Assembly (NCBI GenBank): GCA_000349905.1 | Contig: KB722754.1 | Coordinates: 440,824-504,823, forward strand | DNA from: Volvariella volvacea V23 | Taxonomy: Eukaryota; Basidiomycota; Agaricomycetes; Agaricales; Pluteaceae | Reading direction: 5' to 3' | Length of the DNA: 64,000 bases | In this document: piece after piece, positions 11,620 to 22,267 of the stretch | Numbering within the stretch: position 1 is the first letter of the stretch | How the letters are laid out: every line of letters starts with the position of its first letter | Program-made: the position numbers and the translations under genes | Notes under the pieces: model-generated | The model's database searches: none | What the model was told of the DNA's origin: nothing | Seen by the model: the letters and a program-made list of their open reading frames with translations, nothing else

Positions 11620-13647
11620 CTACTTTCTGAGGCTAACCAACTTCCTACCTCGTTCACGCTCAACGTCCCACTGGCTTCGCAACCCGCTACCCTTATTCAG
11701 CTTCTTGCCCCGTCCACCAACCCCGTCACCCATCGCCAATGGGGCATGGCCTGCTTGCAGCATCCTCATCGCAGCCTTAATCACATTGATCTTGTTCCTG
11801 CTACCCCAAACCTTCGCGCTGATATCCTTGATACCAGCGGCCTTTAGGACCTGATGCAGTCCAGGGTTGCATCGTAAGCCAAACCCAACAGGTCGTGGTC
11901 TCATGATAAGCCGTGTTGCGCCGAGTTTTGTCTCCAGTTCTGTCCAAATCGTTCGCTTTTCGAATCGTTCCACCCAGTCCATGTTACGGACGGCTTCAGC
12001 GAATGCCTTGGACTCCGCCCTCGCGTGGTCGGCATCCTTGCCCTGACCAAGTCCGACGAGACCATCCCCATTGCCCACAATCATGAGGACGTATTGTCGA
12101 TGAATCTTTCCCTTTCCTGTTTGTTGCGTGATTCGTCGAGTATATATAGGGAACCTATACAGCCTTCGCAGCTCCACTGGGCTCAGAGGGAGGTTTTCGG
12201 TGGATGTGAGCTGCTCCTCAGTTTCGTCTGTTGTAGTCGGCTTCCAGTCTTCGGAAGAAAAGTCGAAGCCATTCTCTGCCATCGCCTCATGGAAGATGGA
12301 CGAGTGGTTGCGGACTGTCACTTTGTTGTGGTATGGGTTTGATTTTGTTGCAGGGAATTCCATGACGTCCCGAGAATCCATGAGGGGATCGGGGGTCATT
12401 AGATCTGGAAATGGGTCTGCCTTTGCTGCGGGGGCCTCCCGTTTGGCAACTTTGTGGACGTTAGCACAACCTATAATGCAGTACTGTGGGATTAGACTCA
12501 CCAAGTGACTCATCCTCAACAGCTCGTCTAGCAAACGCAATAGGGTCCATGTTCAAAGTTGATGTACTCGCTTCTTTATAAAAGCCATCAGGCCATGTCG
12601 AATGACATACGTTTGAACACTCACCTTCTACTTCCTCTACTTCGGCAGAGTCTGCAGCTTGCTCGCCCTTTTGAAGCTTACGCAGTTCCTTCATCCAGTC
12701 AACTCTCTTCCCCTGTATAACAGGTTTCGGTCGTGTGGTATACCGGATGGTGAACCCTTGCTCAGCCATAAAATCTTTAATGGCACTGAGGACGCTCTCA
12801 TCCTCCGCACCAGAGACTCGGTACACCTGGGACATCAGCGTGCGGAATTTCTCTTGCTCTTGAGGTTCGAGCTGTTCGATGGTTTGACGAGCAGCAGGAG
12901 TTTGGAGTTGTGACAGAAGTTCGTCTGTTGGGCTCCCTATCGGCATGTCGGGGGAGAAATAGTCTACATATTATAACATTGAATAAAGTAGTTATAGTCG
13001 TGAGGGGTTGATACCAACTTTGCGAAATTGCTTCGCCCAATGTTTCTGTGGGACCTTGTACTTTCTTTGACCCGACTTCGCTTGTATTGTCTACTTGCTC
13101 GTCAGCTCGAGCATCCAATCTTTTGTAAATTCAAGCACGTACCTCTTGTCTCTGTTGCTTCACTCCCCAGCACTTCCACCAACCTCTCAGTCGGTGGGTT
13201 CTTCACGTAATGATTGACAAGCGCATAAACCCTCTTCTGATCCAAACCCTCCAAGCACTCCTGCAACCTCTCCTCCACCAACTCCAACTTGGCCTGATTC
13301 TTCGTGCTCCCAATAATAGCAGCAACAATTGCGGCCAAGTTGTCCTCCTTGAGACCAGGTTTCAGCGCTGCTAACAGTCTGTCAAAGCGGTCCTTTGGTT
13401 GTTGTGCTGGACTCGAAGACAGCGCCTTTGGAGACGAATGAAGACCCCTCGAGCTCGCAGAGGATGTTGAGGGCGTATTAACATTACTATTCTTGCCATT
13501 ATTCGAAGACGAGGAGCTAGCATAAGAACGGGGTATTATTGCAGAAAGTGCAGTATTAGAAGTTCGACTTGTCGAGGCGCGTGCCAGGCGCGTTAGTTGT
13601 TGAGGACGGAGAACGTGTCTTGAGAGTCTGTGCATTCCTTCAACCAA
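11620..13647 (-). CDS. MRPS5: mitochondrial small-subunit ribosomal protein uS5m
   Basis: Minus-strand gene with about six exons. The first encodes an Arg/Ser-rich leader (MHRLSRHVLRPQQL and following) typical of a mitochondrial presequence. A fungal-specific middle section follows. The C-terminal exon carries the S5 N-terminal RNA-binding domain (KIHRQYVLMIVGNGDGLVGL, GQGKDADHARAESKA) and the S5 C-terminal fold (GLRCNPGLHQVLKAAGIKDI, INVIKAAMRMLQ). uS5 sits in the decoding-site region of the small subunit. The start may be at 13647 or at the next ATG, 13635. Near 12450-12501 the splice is ambiguous: a 31-nt or a 52-nt intron keeps the frame, and the longer one with a CTAAC branch site fits local intron length better. 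The identification itself is firm. Confidence 0.9.
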
Positions 13648-13820
13648 CCACCGAACTTGTCCTGCCCCGGTAGTTTGGGCAAGGAATTTGACGCGTTACC
13701 GGAGGTCAAGTGGAGAAAAACTTGAAAAGTTCGGGGCGGACGGAAGGTTTCTATTTTGGGTTCAGGGGCGAAGGTCTGATATAAGCTATATAGAGCGCTG
13801 GTGGAAGAAATTGATAAGCG

Positions 13821-13892
13821 TCGGATATGGTGTAACGGCTAACATTATCGCCTCTCACGCGATAGCTCGGGGTTCGATTCCCCGTATCCGAG
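13821..13892 (+). tRNA. tRNA-Glu (anticodon CUC)
   Basis: 72 nt with a perfect 7-bp acceptor stem (TCGGATA / TATCCGA), a canonical B box (GGTTCGATTCC) and a 5-bp anticodon stem ATCGC / GCGAT around the loop CTCTCAC, giving anticodon CTC. No intron and no encoded CCA. It differs from the UUC genes at 33.9 and 35.5 kb by one base, the wobble position. Confidence 0.97.
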
Positions 13893-13899
13893 TTTTTTT
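13893..13899 (+). terminator. Pol III terminator of tRNA-Glu(CUC)
   Basis: Seven T residues directly follow the discriminator base, as expected for RNA polymerase III termination. Confidence 0.8.
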
Positions 13900-14224
13900 A
13901 AACGCTTTTGGTCATGATGGCATTGCGCTTTCCGCAATTTTATTGCTCAAACAAAGATGTAAGGTAGTACGAAAGTATCATAAAGAATAGCGACGTCGTG
14001 CAATCATCGTGTGTAGCTCTATATGCCCTTTAATAACCCGCTCCATGAACCTGGATTTTATGTTCATCGTCACATCGTTATCGAGACCACGAGCAAAACG
14101 GATGCAACCATCAGCTCAATTCTTGCCAATAAGAGACAAAAAAGCAAGGAAAAAGTAGGCAGAGAAAGGCGACAAAAAGACAGGATGGAAGCAAGCGAGG
14201 AAAGAATTCGGTGGTGGTGACCAT
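13900..14224. other. intergenic, SEC24 3' side
   Basis: 325 bp between the tRNA and the SEC24 stop. Purine-rich towards 14140-14215, probably 3' UTR. No gene seen. Confidence 0.4.
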
Positions 14225-17200
14225 TTACTGATTACCCACCTTTTCCTTCAGGGACTGGATGAACTGTTGGTAGCTCGGCAATACGTCCGCTCTATCCTGA
14301 ATGAGCATCGACAGTGCCCAGAGTCGGAGAGGTGGCTCTCCATCATCCTTGACGATGTAGAGTTGTGGCGAGTACGGCCCTCGACGTGATTCGCGGACTT
14401 TTTGGACAACAGCGTTGACTCGTTGGGAGAATGGGTTTTCAAGAATGGGCAGTGTGGTCTAGGCGAGTGAACGGTGGATTAGGTTATGCTTAGATAGTAG
14501 GGTGAATGTAAAAGACAGACCTTGCCGCCACGCAGAGTCTCGTAGTTGGGTAGGTTGAAGACGTCAATGATGAGTTGAGGAACGGCATCTCTTCCCACCC
14601 AGAGGAAGATGGTTTGGCCATCCTCAAGAAGGTACAATCCATGTCTCTCGAATCGCTCTGAAGTCAATGGCAATGGTGGTGGCAGGATTACACCTTGTTC
14701 ACCGATTGTACCAGCCTGCATCGAGATCGTCAGAATTGATTAAATGGAGCACAAGATTGAAGTGTACCTCAGGTGGCATATTATGGAGAGAGTAGAATGT
14801 TGGGTAAATATAAGGCATCAGCAATTGAGAGGGTAATGTTGTCAACAGTGCTTGTGCATATGCTCGAATATCGGGAGGGATTTGAGCACTTTGACGAATA
14901 CCAACCTGGATTATTCGCGTACATTAGCGCTACTCACTGGGCCAAAAAAGAATGAAAACTCACGTTCTTAAGCAGCCCAAGTACCAAAACGGGCAACATC
15001 TTGAGGTTATCTGCAATCGCCAGTTGTGCACTCGCACCGGCTCCACCAGCAGTCATGCTGCCCTTGAACGCGACAAGGATGTCCACAAGTCTCTGGAAGA
15101 TGAAATCTCGAGCATCTTCGAGCTTGTGTGTCAATGAACGTTCAACGGCTTTATTTGCGAGCAGGGTGGCCAGCGCAACTTGATCTGCGGAGGCGTACAC
15201 CTCGGAGAGGTTGGTGGTGGTTGGCAAAGCATGGGTAATGACACGGATTCTGCGTTCACCTATTGTCACATTTCACACCGTCAATTATCCTTCCATTACG
15301 GCAAAACTCAGCTCAACGCACCAAAGCACGTTGTGTGCAATACGGCAGTCTGGAAGACAACGAAGGGTGCATTGATCGTCTCTTCGATCTGAACTTCGAT
15401 TGCGTACGACTGATCTTGTGGCACAGCAGGCATGGCCAACAAGTCGGTAGAGCGGACGAAGAAGTTTCCGTGGAACGAAGACATGCGGAGACCTGTGAAA
15501 GTCCATTCAATATCACATAGTCTGGTTCTAATGAGCTGATTGACGCACCCCTTGAAGCACGAACACGCATAACGGCTTCCAACATGATGGGCATGGCTAG
15601 AACATTGCCGAACTCCCGTGCAAACTTAAGCGCATCCTCTGCCCGTGCTGCATTGAAGGAAGGATAGTAATATGTTTGACCCGAGGTATAGTGAGGAAGG
15701 CATGCTAAAAAGAGCTATTAGCGATGGGTTGACCATCAATTGCCATGCTGCTTACCCAAGGTAGCGACATCCTGATAAGCTGCGCTGAATAGGAACATGT
15801 CAACGGAAACCTGAGCGCGAGAACATTCGATAGCAAATGTCTTGTAGAATGGTGATGCAGCTTGCAAGAGGCCAGATTCCTGATTTTCAAGTCAGTCTAG
15901 CTTTTTTTAGCACTAGAGCGACAGTTGACAGACCTTCGCTGTACCAAGAATCTTGGAATCTTCCCTGTTTTTGAGGGCACCAGTACCAATGCTAGGCAAA
16001 GTGGAAGCAAGAACTATGATCTTGCCTCCTATAGGCGACTACATAGCAAGTCAGAACTGACGTTGTCCCCGTGGACAAGTGCGACGTACGATTAACTTAA
16101 AAGCAGCTTGCAATCCTGGACCCATTGCACTTCCAACGATGGTGTTATCCTGGAACATGTCGTTCACTCTGCCGAGCAGGTTCTCGAGTGCTGCGCGCGC
16201 TTCAGCGAGATTGACAAGGAGATCTGTAGGTTTTGGCAGGAAGACGTCATCGATATCGGAGACAACGAGCATAGTAGGATCCGTTGCTCCGGGCTACACT
16301 GGTGTAAGAAATGCTATGTGAATAATGGCATACGCGTGACTTACGGGAATAGAGAAGAAGTATAACGACGTGTCATAGCAGATAATGGAAATTTTGGTCC
16401 TGCCACCCTCGTCAGGAATTCGGTCCAAGCTCTCGAGAATAGTACGCGTGGCAGTCGCGACCATACCTAATTTCACGCATAAGCCTACGGGACACTTACG
16501 ATATTTATCGGGGCTCACCAGATTGGACAGCAGCATGGCTAACATCAATCAAGAATATGTACACTGCGGGTTGAGGAGGTCGGACCATATACTCTGTTGG
16601 GGCCACGAACTCAACCACGGAATGGTTAAGCTCAGCGCGAGCCCATCGATCACCGGGTTGATTGCGCGCTTGGTCCCAATCGAACAATTGTGGAACCTCA
16701 TTGGACATATTGCACATGCAGCATCGCCAGCTAAATTCACGCGTCAATTCAACAATAGGGAAGGAGGACAAGGCATGGATTGCGAACAACTTACCGGTTT
16801 CCGCCATCGATAAACTGTACATAGGGATTGATATATGTCCGGCATCGTCGGCAACGAGCAATAACAGTGTCCGTCACGAGAGGAACAGGCTCTTCTCCGG
16901 GGTTCAACGAGCGATACGGTGTGATGATCAACGCCAAAGGAACCTTGGACTTGCCCAACAACGAAGAGGTGGTCGGAATGGTGTTAAGTGTACTCCGTTG
17001 ATAGGATGGATCGGCATTAGCAGTAGGTGACGGTGATATGCATGAATTGGGAGGCAGTCGAATCTCGGGTGGAGGGCGGGAAAGCTCGCGAGGCTCGGGC
17101 GGTGATGTCAGGAGATTGGTGGTGTAAAGCTGGAAAGGTTTCTGACCCGCGATACCCATCGCACCAAACTGATCAGCCAAGGCGTTGACACCAGCTTGTC

Positions 17201-17753
17201 CGTATGCAGGCTGCTGTCCATATTGCGGAGTATTGATGTAGTCTACCTTCTCGTGTTGCTGTTGCCCATAGTAAGCTGGACCTGTTGCAGGTTGACCTTG
17301 TTGGACTGCAAACTGATTCTCAGCAGCAAGGCCAGGAGTAAACAGCTGGGATCCAGGTGGTCCCGGTTGAGGTGGGGCATTGAGGTTGTAACCGGCGTCG
17401 GCGACGGGATCCGGCGTGCCATAGTACGCTTGCGTCTGACCAGCAGCGTATTGGCGGCGCTTTGGGTGATGGGTTGAAGGAGGAGGAGTGGCACTGGCTA
17501 GCTGATCCGGGATGTGTTGCACGCCTTGAGCAGGAGGTTCCCACTGAGAATGACCAGTTGTGGTGTCTGCGGGTTATCAGTTCCACTGTCGTGTCATACA
17601 TCAATCGGAATGAATTAGGCTAACCAACAAAGAGGTATCTTTCTGCATTAGGGTCCCTGCAAAGTTTCAAGATGAATGCGCAATACGAAAGCAAATTCGG
17701 GCTTACCACTGTGCGGTCCAGCCTGGAGGGAGCTGCTGGGAGGGAGACGCCAT
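14225..17753 (-). CDS. SEC24: SEC24, COPII cargo adaptor with N-terminal WW domain
   Basis: Large minus-strand gene of many exons with the stop at 14225-14227. SEC24 forms the inner COPII coat with SEC23 and selects cargo at ER exit sites. Features in order: two or three tiny 5' exons that splice to [19 protein letters not shown] followed by [12 protein letters not shown], a complete WW domain at residues about 8-38; a Pro/Gln/Tyr-rich disordered region; the SEC23/24 zinc finger ([14 protein letters not shown] then WRCCMC); the trunk ([42 protein letters not shown]); the helical and gelsolin parts ([19 protein letters not shown]); and a C-terminus [18 protein letters not shown]. The start at 17753 is the only ATG that joins in frame to the WW exons. 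WW domains are not part of yeast or animal SEC24, so this is a fusion worth noting. Confidence 0.92.
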
Positions 17754-18050
17754 AAGGTGTTAAGCAGTGAAAAAGCTATAGATGGCTTGTGATGTATCGA
17801 ATTTTGTAACCACGTCGCACATCCGCCACGTCAGAAACACGCACAAACACGCTATGCACGCCCTCATCACTGCGGTGGGCGTCGGAGACGTGGTCATTCG
17901 TCACTGTATCGCTGGCTACACGCCATTCAAGGCATTGGTGTCCTTGTTCGCGTTCTAACTCTACACATCTTATGGCACAATATAGGCCGAACCTCGGAAA
18001 CATTATGAATTCTAGTACCATTAACCCGACCATCTATAAAAACCGCTTAA

Positions 18051-19140
18051 TTACGAAGTCGACTGGCCATCTGACCCTTTAGGTCCACCAGCGTTCTTTT
18101 CGAGCCTCTTCAGCAATACCCCCGTACAAGCCTCTAGCGACTGTATCTCCTCTACAGTGGGATCTGCGCACGCACCCCACCGTATCCTAAGATTTTCGTC
18201 AATCAAATAAACGTACCCAATTCGACTGTTTGTCATCCCTAGAGGCTCCCGCACATACTCCATGTTCTGACTTGAGACAAGGTAATTCGATTGCAGTTCT
18301 GAAGGAACGGTGGCTCGCAATGACTTGGTAAACAGGTTGACCAAGAATGACTTGAGCAAATTCTCCTGCAAATTAATTTGAATAAATTGGTACAATGGGT
18401 GGTCTTTGTAGCGTGTGTGTGTGGCGTCTGTGAATGCTTTAGCCTGGATCTGAAGTGGAGGGTTAGAGCGACATATCGCCGGTGGAGGCGGATTCCTACC
18501 TCAGAGACCTTCGTACCCAACATGGCAATGACGCTTACACGTCCAAAGCACATCGTAGTGGTGCTCTTTGTGATACCCTCATTCAAACTTTTTCCTGTAA
18601 TATTAGGGAGATACAAAGATCTCTTCCAGTGTGCCTATTAGTCAAAAATTGAGGGTGCACGCGAAACAACTCACATCTTCACGGATCAGGACTTTCGGGG
18701 CTATCCATGTCTTTCCTCCGTGTTTCCTTGTCTGATGCATGTCGTGGAAGTAGCCCTTCGACGCTTCCTTGATTCTGAATGGAATGAGGGTCTCGTAGCG
18801 CGTAAGTTTGCAAGAATGAAACGCACAAGTGCCGTCGTTGTTCCATTCGCGCTTCAGTATCCATTAACTCCTTTATTCTTTCAGTCCGAGACTTGACAAT
18901 GGTTGTTGGTCGCTCCCTGACACCGAGAGGCCGATCGAGAGGCGGTACCACGTCGCCATCAGAGGCATCGACGGGTGATTTCGACTTAGGAGACGAGGCA
19001 GACGAGGCAGACGATGGTGGTAAGCTGGCATAGTGCCGTGAGGGAGTCGGGAGGATGGCTCTAAGTGTCAGGTACGGGGAGGCACTAAAGACGCAACCAA
19101 GTGGGAGGCGTCTACCATTGCGCACAGGCCATATTAGCAT
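18051..19140 (-). CDS. ATP10: ATP10, mitochondrial F1Fo-ATP synthase assembly factor
   Basis: Minus-strand gene with about four exons. The first encodes a basic, Ser-rich mitochondrial leader (MLIWPVRNGRRLPLG...). A 52-nt intron after MEQRRHL switches frame into IKEASKGYFHDMHQTRKHGG and WIAPKVLIRED, the ATP10 signature region. Later exons give LYLPNITGKSLNEG, TTTMCFGRVSVIAMLG and the C-terminal LGMTNSRIGYVYLIDENLRI plus RWGACADPTVEE. ATP10 helps assemble the Fo sector (subunit a/c interaction) in the inner membrane. It is divergent from histone H2A with only 199 bp between the two start codons, so they probably share a promoter region. Confidence 0.9.
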
Positions 19141-19339
19141 CGTTTATTGCGATAAACAAAGCGCGCGTGTGCGAAATTTCGCCGCGCGTCTTGAAGCACG
19201 TGACCTAATAAACATTCATACATAAAGGGCAGCACGAAAGCTGAGTTGTTGATTCACCCATCTTCACTCTTCACTCCCACCACTACCCACACCGCTCTAT
19301 CCTTCTGTTCATCTTTGTGTACTATCCAAGTCAATAGCA

Positions 19340-20024
19340 ATGGTGTGTACTGTCCTTGGTGTGTTGCGGTTTTTTTTCTGACTTTCTTTGCCTCTAGTCT
19401 GGAAAGGGTAAGAAATCAGTGGCTTTGCAAAGCAGCAACTTGGTGCTTAATATAGTGGTAACTGATAGGAAAATCTGGCAAATCTTCCTCTGGTGGCAAG
19501 GCCGGTTCTGAGGGCAAGTCTCAATCTCGCTCTGCGAAGGCCGGTTTGCAATTCCCCGTTGGTCGTGTACACCGTCTGTTGAAGAAGGGCAACTATGCTC
19601 AGCGAGTTGGTGCTGGTGCTCCAGGTATGTGCGATGACTCATGAAGGAAATGGCATGTGCTGATTAACATTAAAAGTTTACCTCGCTGCTGTTCTTGAGT
19701 ACCTCGCTGCTGAGATTCTCGAGCTTGCTGGTAACGCAGCTCGTGATAACAAGAAGCAACGTATCGTCCCTCGTCACCTTCAATTAGCCATCCGAAACGA
19801 TGAGGAGTACGTGGTACTTATTCATAACCTGATTAACGCAATCAATTCTTCAAACAGGTTGAACAGACTCCTCGGCGATGTCGTCATCTCCCAAGGTGGT
19901 GTTGTACCACACATCGCAGCAGAGTTGCTTCCAAGCAAATCAAAGTTCGTACCATCTCACCCGCGATCCACGCATATATTGACATCTTTACAGCAAGGGC
20001 AAGAAGGATGCCGAGGAGGCATGA
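19340..20024 (+). CDS. histone H2A
   Basis: Six exons: 19340-19342 (ATG alone), 19398-19407 (10 nt), 19469-19624, 19677-19806, 19858-19944, 19994-20024, giving 138 residues. The histone fold is fully conserved ([66 protein letters not shown]), including acidic-patch residues. The tail ends [10 protein letters not shown] and has no SQ(E/D) motif, so the C-terminal damage-phosphorylation site of H2A.X-type fungal H2As is absent. No H2B gene is adjacent, unlike the usual divergent H2A-H2B pair; the divergent neighbour is ATP10. A CATAAAGG element about 120 bp upstream may be the TATA box. Confidence 0.95.
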
Positions 20025-20256
20025 AAAGCAGATATATAGACCTTCGCCTATCTATTATTCCTTTTTCTCTGTCGCACTATATCCTATTGTGTATTTTACT
20101 TGGGCGTCGTTCTTTTTGCAATCCATTGCTGTTTTTCTAGCATTTTAAGCTGTGAGATTGTTTGCTCATATTGTCTTGTCTGCCCCTAAGGTGAAGGTCT
20201 TAAATCTTCGTTAAAATTAGCTTTCCTCCAATTCCCTCTTTCTGCATGAACCCACC

Positions 20257-22267
20257 ATGAAGTGGCTTGCCCCGCCTGATAGACGTGAACTTACGCTCAT
20301 TTTGTTCTCTCTGACCATATTCACGCTCTCTTATAACCTCGACTCGTCACTCCGCCTTGTTGGTTTAGACCCAGTGACCACGGAAGGCGCCGTACTCCGA
20401 CAATTTGGATGGGGACGAAGCAATGCTATCGGTAATGACGGACGAAAACAAGCAAGTGGCCGGGATCAGCTGGAAAACACAATTTTTGGAGATTGGGGCT
20501 GGGATGAAGGTCAGGTTGCTGGTGATGGAGTTGAGAGGTCACAGAGGAGAGGAACCGGAAGGCACGGTGCCATGTGGATTAACTATGCCGAAGCTAACGG
20601 AAATGGCGACAAGCGCCTTTTGAATAGCCAAATCGGATCTCAATGCGCCACCATAGACCATGGCGTACGCCGATGGAGCGAAAACGTCCCAAAGACGAGA
20701 GTGGTGAAGCATGTACCTGGTGTGTCTCCTATTGTGTCCTTCTATGCAAGTTGTAAATGGCGTCTCGTTATTAACGCATTATACAGGCTACACGATACTG
20801 GATAACGTTATTCTGTTCAACGGAACAGTGTACATCGTTAACGACACGCCCGACTCGCTGCCGCCACTACCATCCATAGTTGCCAGCACTGGACCGGGTA
20901 TGAACACCTGGTCGGCTATCTCCCCTGAACAAGCAAGAGCGGACATCGGAGAACGTGGAGGACTGTAAGTCTATCGTCCCTCTTTTCCTCGTTGGCGGCT
21001 TTCTGCATTAAGACCTTCGCTAATGTATCTACTCTTTCATGGACAGTATCCGAGGAGTGTCTTGGTTAGCGGCCGATCCTACACCCCGTAAGTTTTACTC
21101 ATTCAAATTGCAATAAAAACCATTTCCGCTCCATGAGCCTACGATAGTGCCGCACACATGATCAGCGTATGCTGACTACTCCTTGAATCTGTCTTTCAAG
21201 CAGATAACTCGACACTCTTCGCGTTATGGAGAATGTACACCTCCCTTGACCCAAGCATCGATTCCCTTGGCCGAACAATTTTACCACCACCCCATCGACT
21301 TATCCTCCCGCACACTCGTACCTTTTCAGATCCAGACCCTCCCCCTGAGAAACACTGGATCGAACGTGCTCGTTCTGACACCGGTTTCCATCCCTACCTT
21401 CTTAAGGCCGCTTTCCCACACCTTACGGTAATGTATCAAGAAGATTGGGAGGATTACCACTTGATGCAAGTCCCTTATGTATTCGAACGACTGGTAGTGG
21501 CAGACAGAGCCGCTGCTGAGGACGAACTACAACTTGGCCAACCGAGTTACTCTCCGCCATTTGAACTTGAAGGTTCGGACTATTGGTGGGAACCGATAAG
21601 GAAGACATTATCACCTTACTTCGACGTCAACGAACCTGAGGGTTCTGGTTGGGGAGGCTGGGGAAGGGGGAAGGGGAATGTTGTGACCTATCTCCACTCA
21701 CAGACCCTCGATGCGTCAATGAGGCTTGATAGTGAAGATCACCGCAGGCTAATTGAGGCACTGGAGAAATTAGGGAAGAGTTACGGATACGAGATACATA
21801 TAATCTCTGCAGATGATTTGCAGACAGATTGGAGTGACAGGCTGAAGACTATCGTAAGGTCTACTGTAAGTGCTCGATTATTGTGGGTGTGTCATATAAA
21901 CTTATTCGGTGACGTAGGTTGTACTGGGAGCCCATGGAGGCCATTTAACGGACTCGGTCTTTATGAAAAGGACGCCAAAAAGCACGCTGATAGAGCTTTT
22001 CCCTCCTGAAGTCTTTTCACGAGACCAAGAGCTTTCTATGAACTCTCTGGGCATCAACTATATTGCATGGTGGAAAGACCGGTAAGTACCCCCCTCGAAT
22101 GTTAGCTCCCTTGGCTCGTGAATCTTATTTCATAACCACGCAGAAAATTCACCTCGGACGATCTGCCGCCCGTTTCGCAAGAGGACGATAACGACGACAA
22201 GCTTCTCAACGTCGACGCGGATGCTTTGGCGAAAGTGGTTCACGAAGTGCTCTCGAAGCGATCATAG
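20257..22267 (+). CDS. GT61 (DUF563) glycosyltransferase, type II membrane protein
   Basis: Multi-exon gene from ATG 20257 to TAG 22265-22267. A short cytosolic part is followed by one hydrophobic anchor (LTLILFSLTIFTLSYNL, about residues 12-30) and a lumenal stem. The GT61/DUF563 core includes YTILDNVILFNGTVYIVND, the FERLVVADRAAA block and the diagnostic VLGAHGGHLTDSVFM, which arises by splicing at about 21866-21918, then IELFPPEVF and INYIAWW. GT61 enzymes are Golgi/ER inverting transferases, adding for example xylose, arabinose or EGF-domain O-GlcNAc. The donor sugar here is unknown. It is codirectional with H2A with about 230 bp between. Confidence in family is high. Confidence 0.85.
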
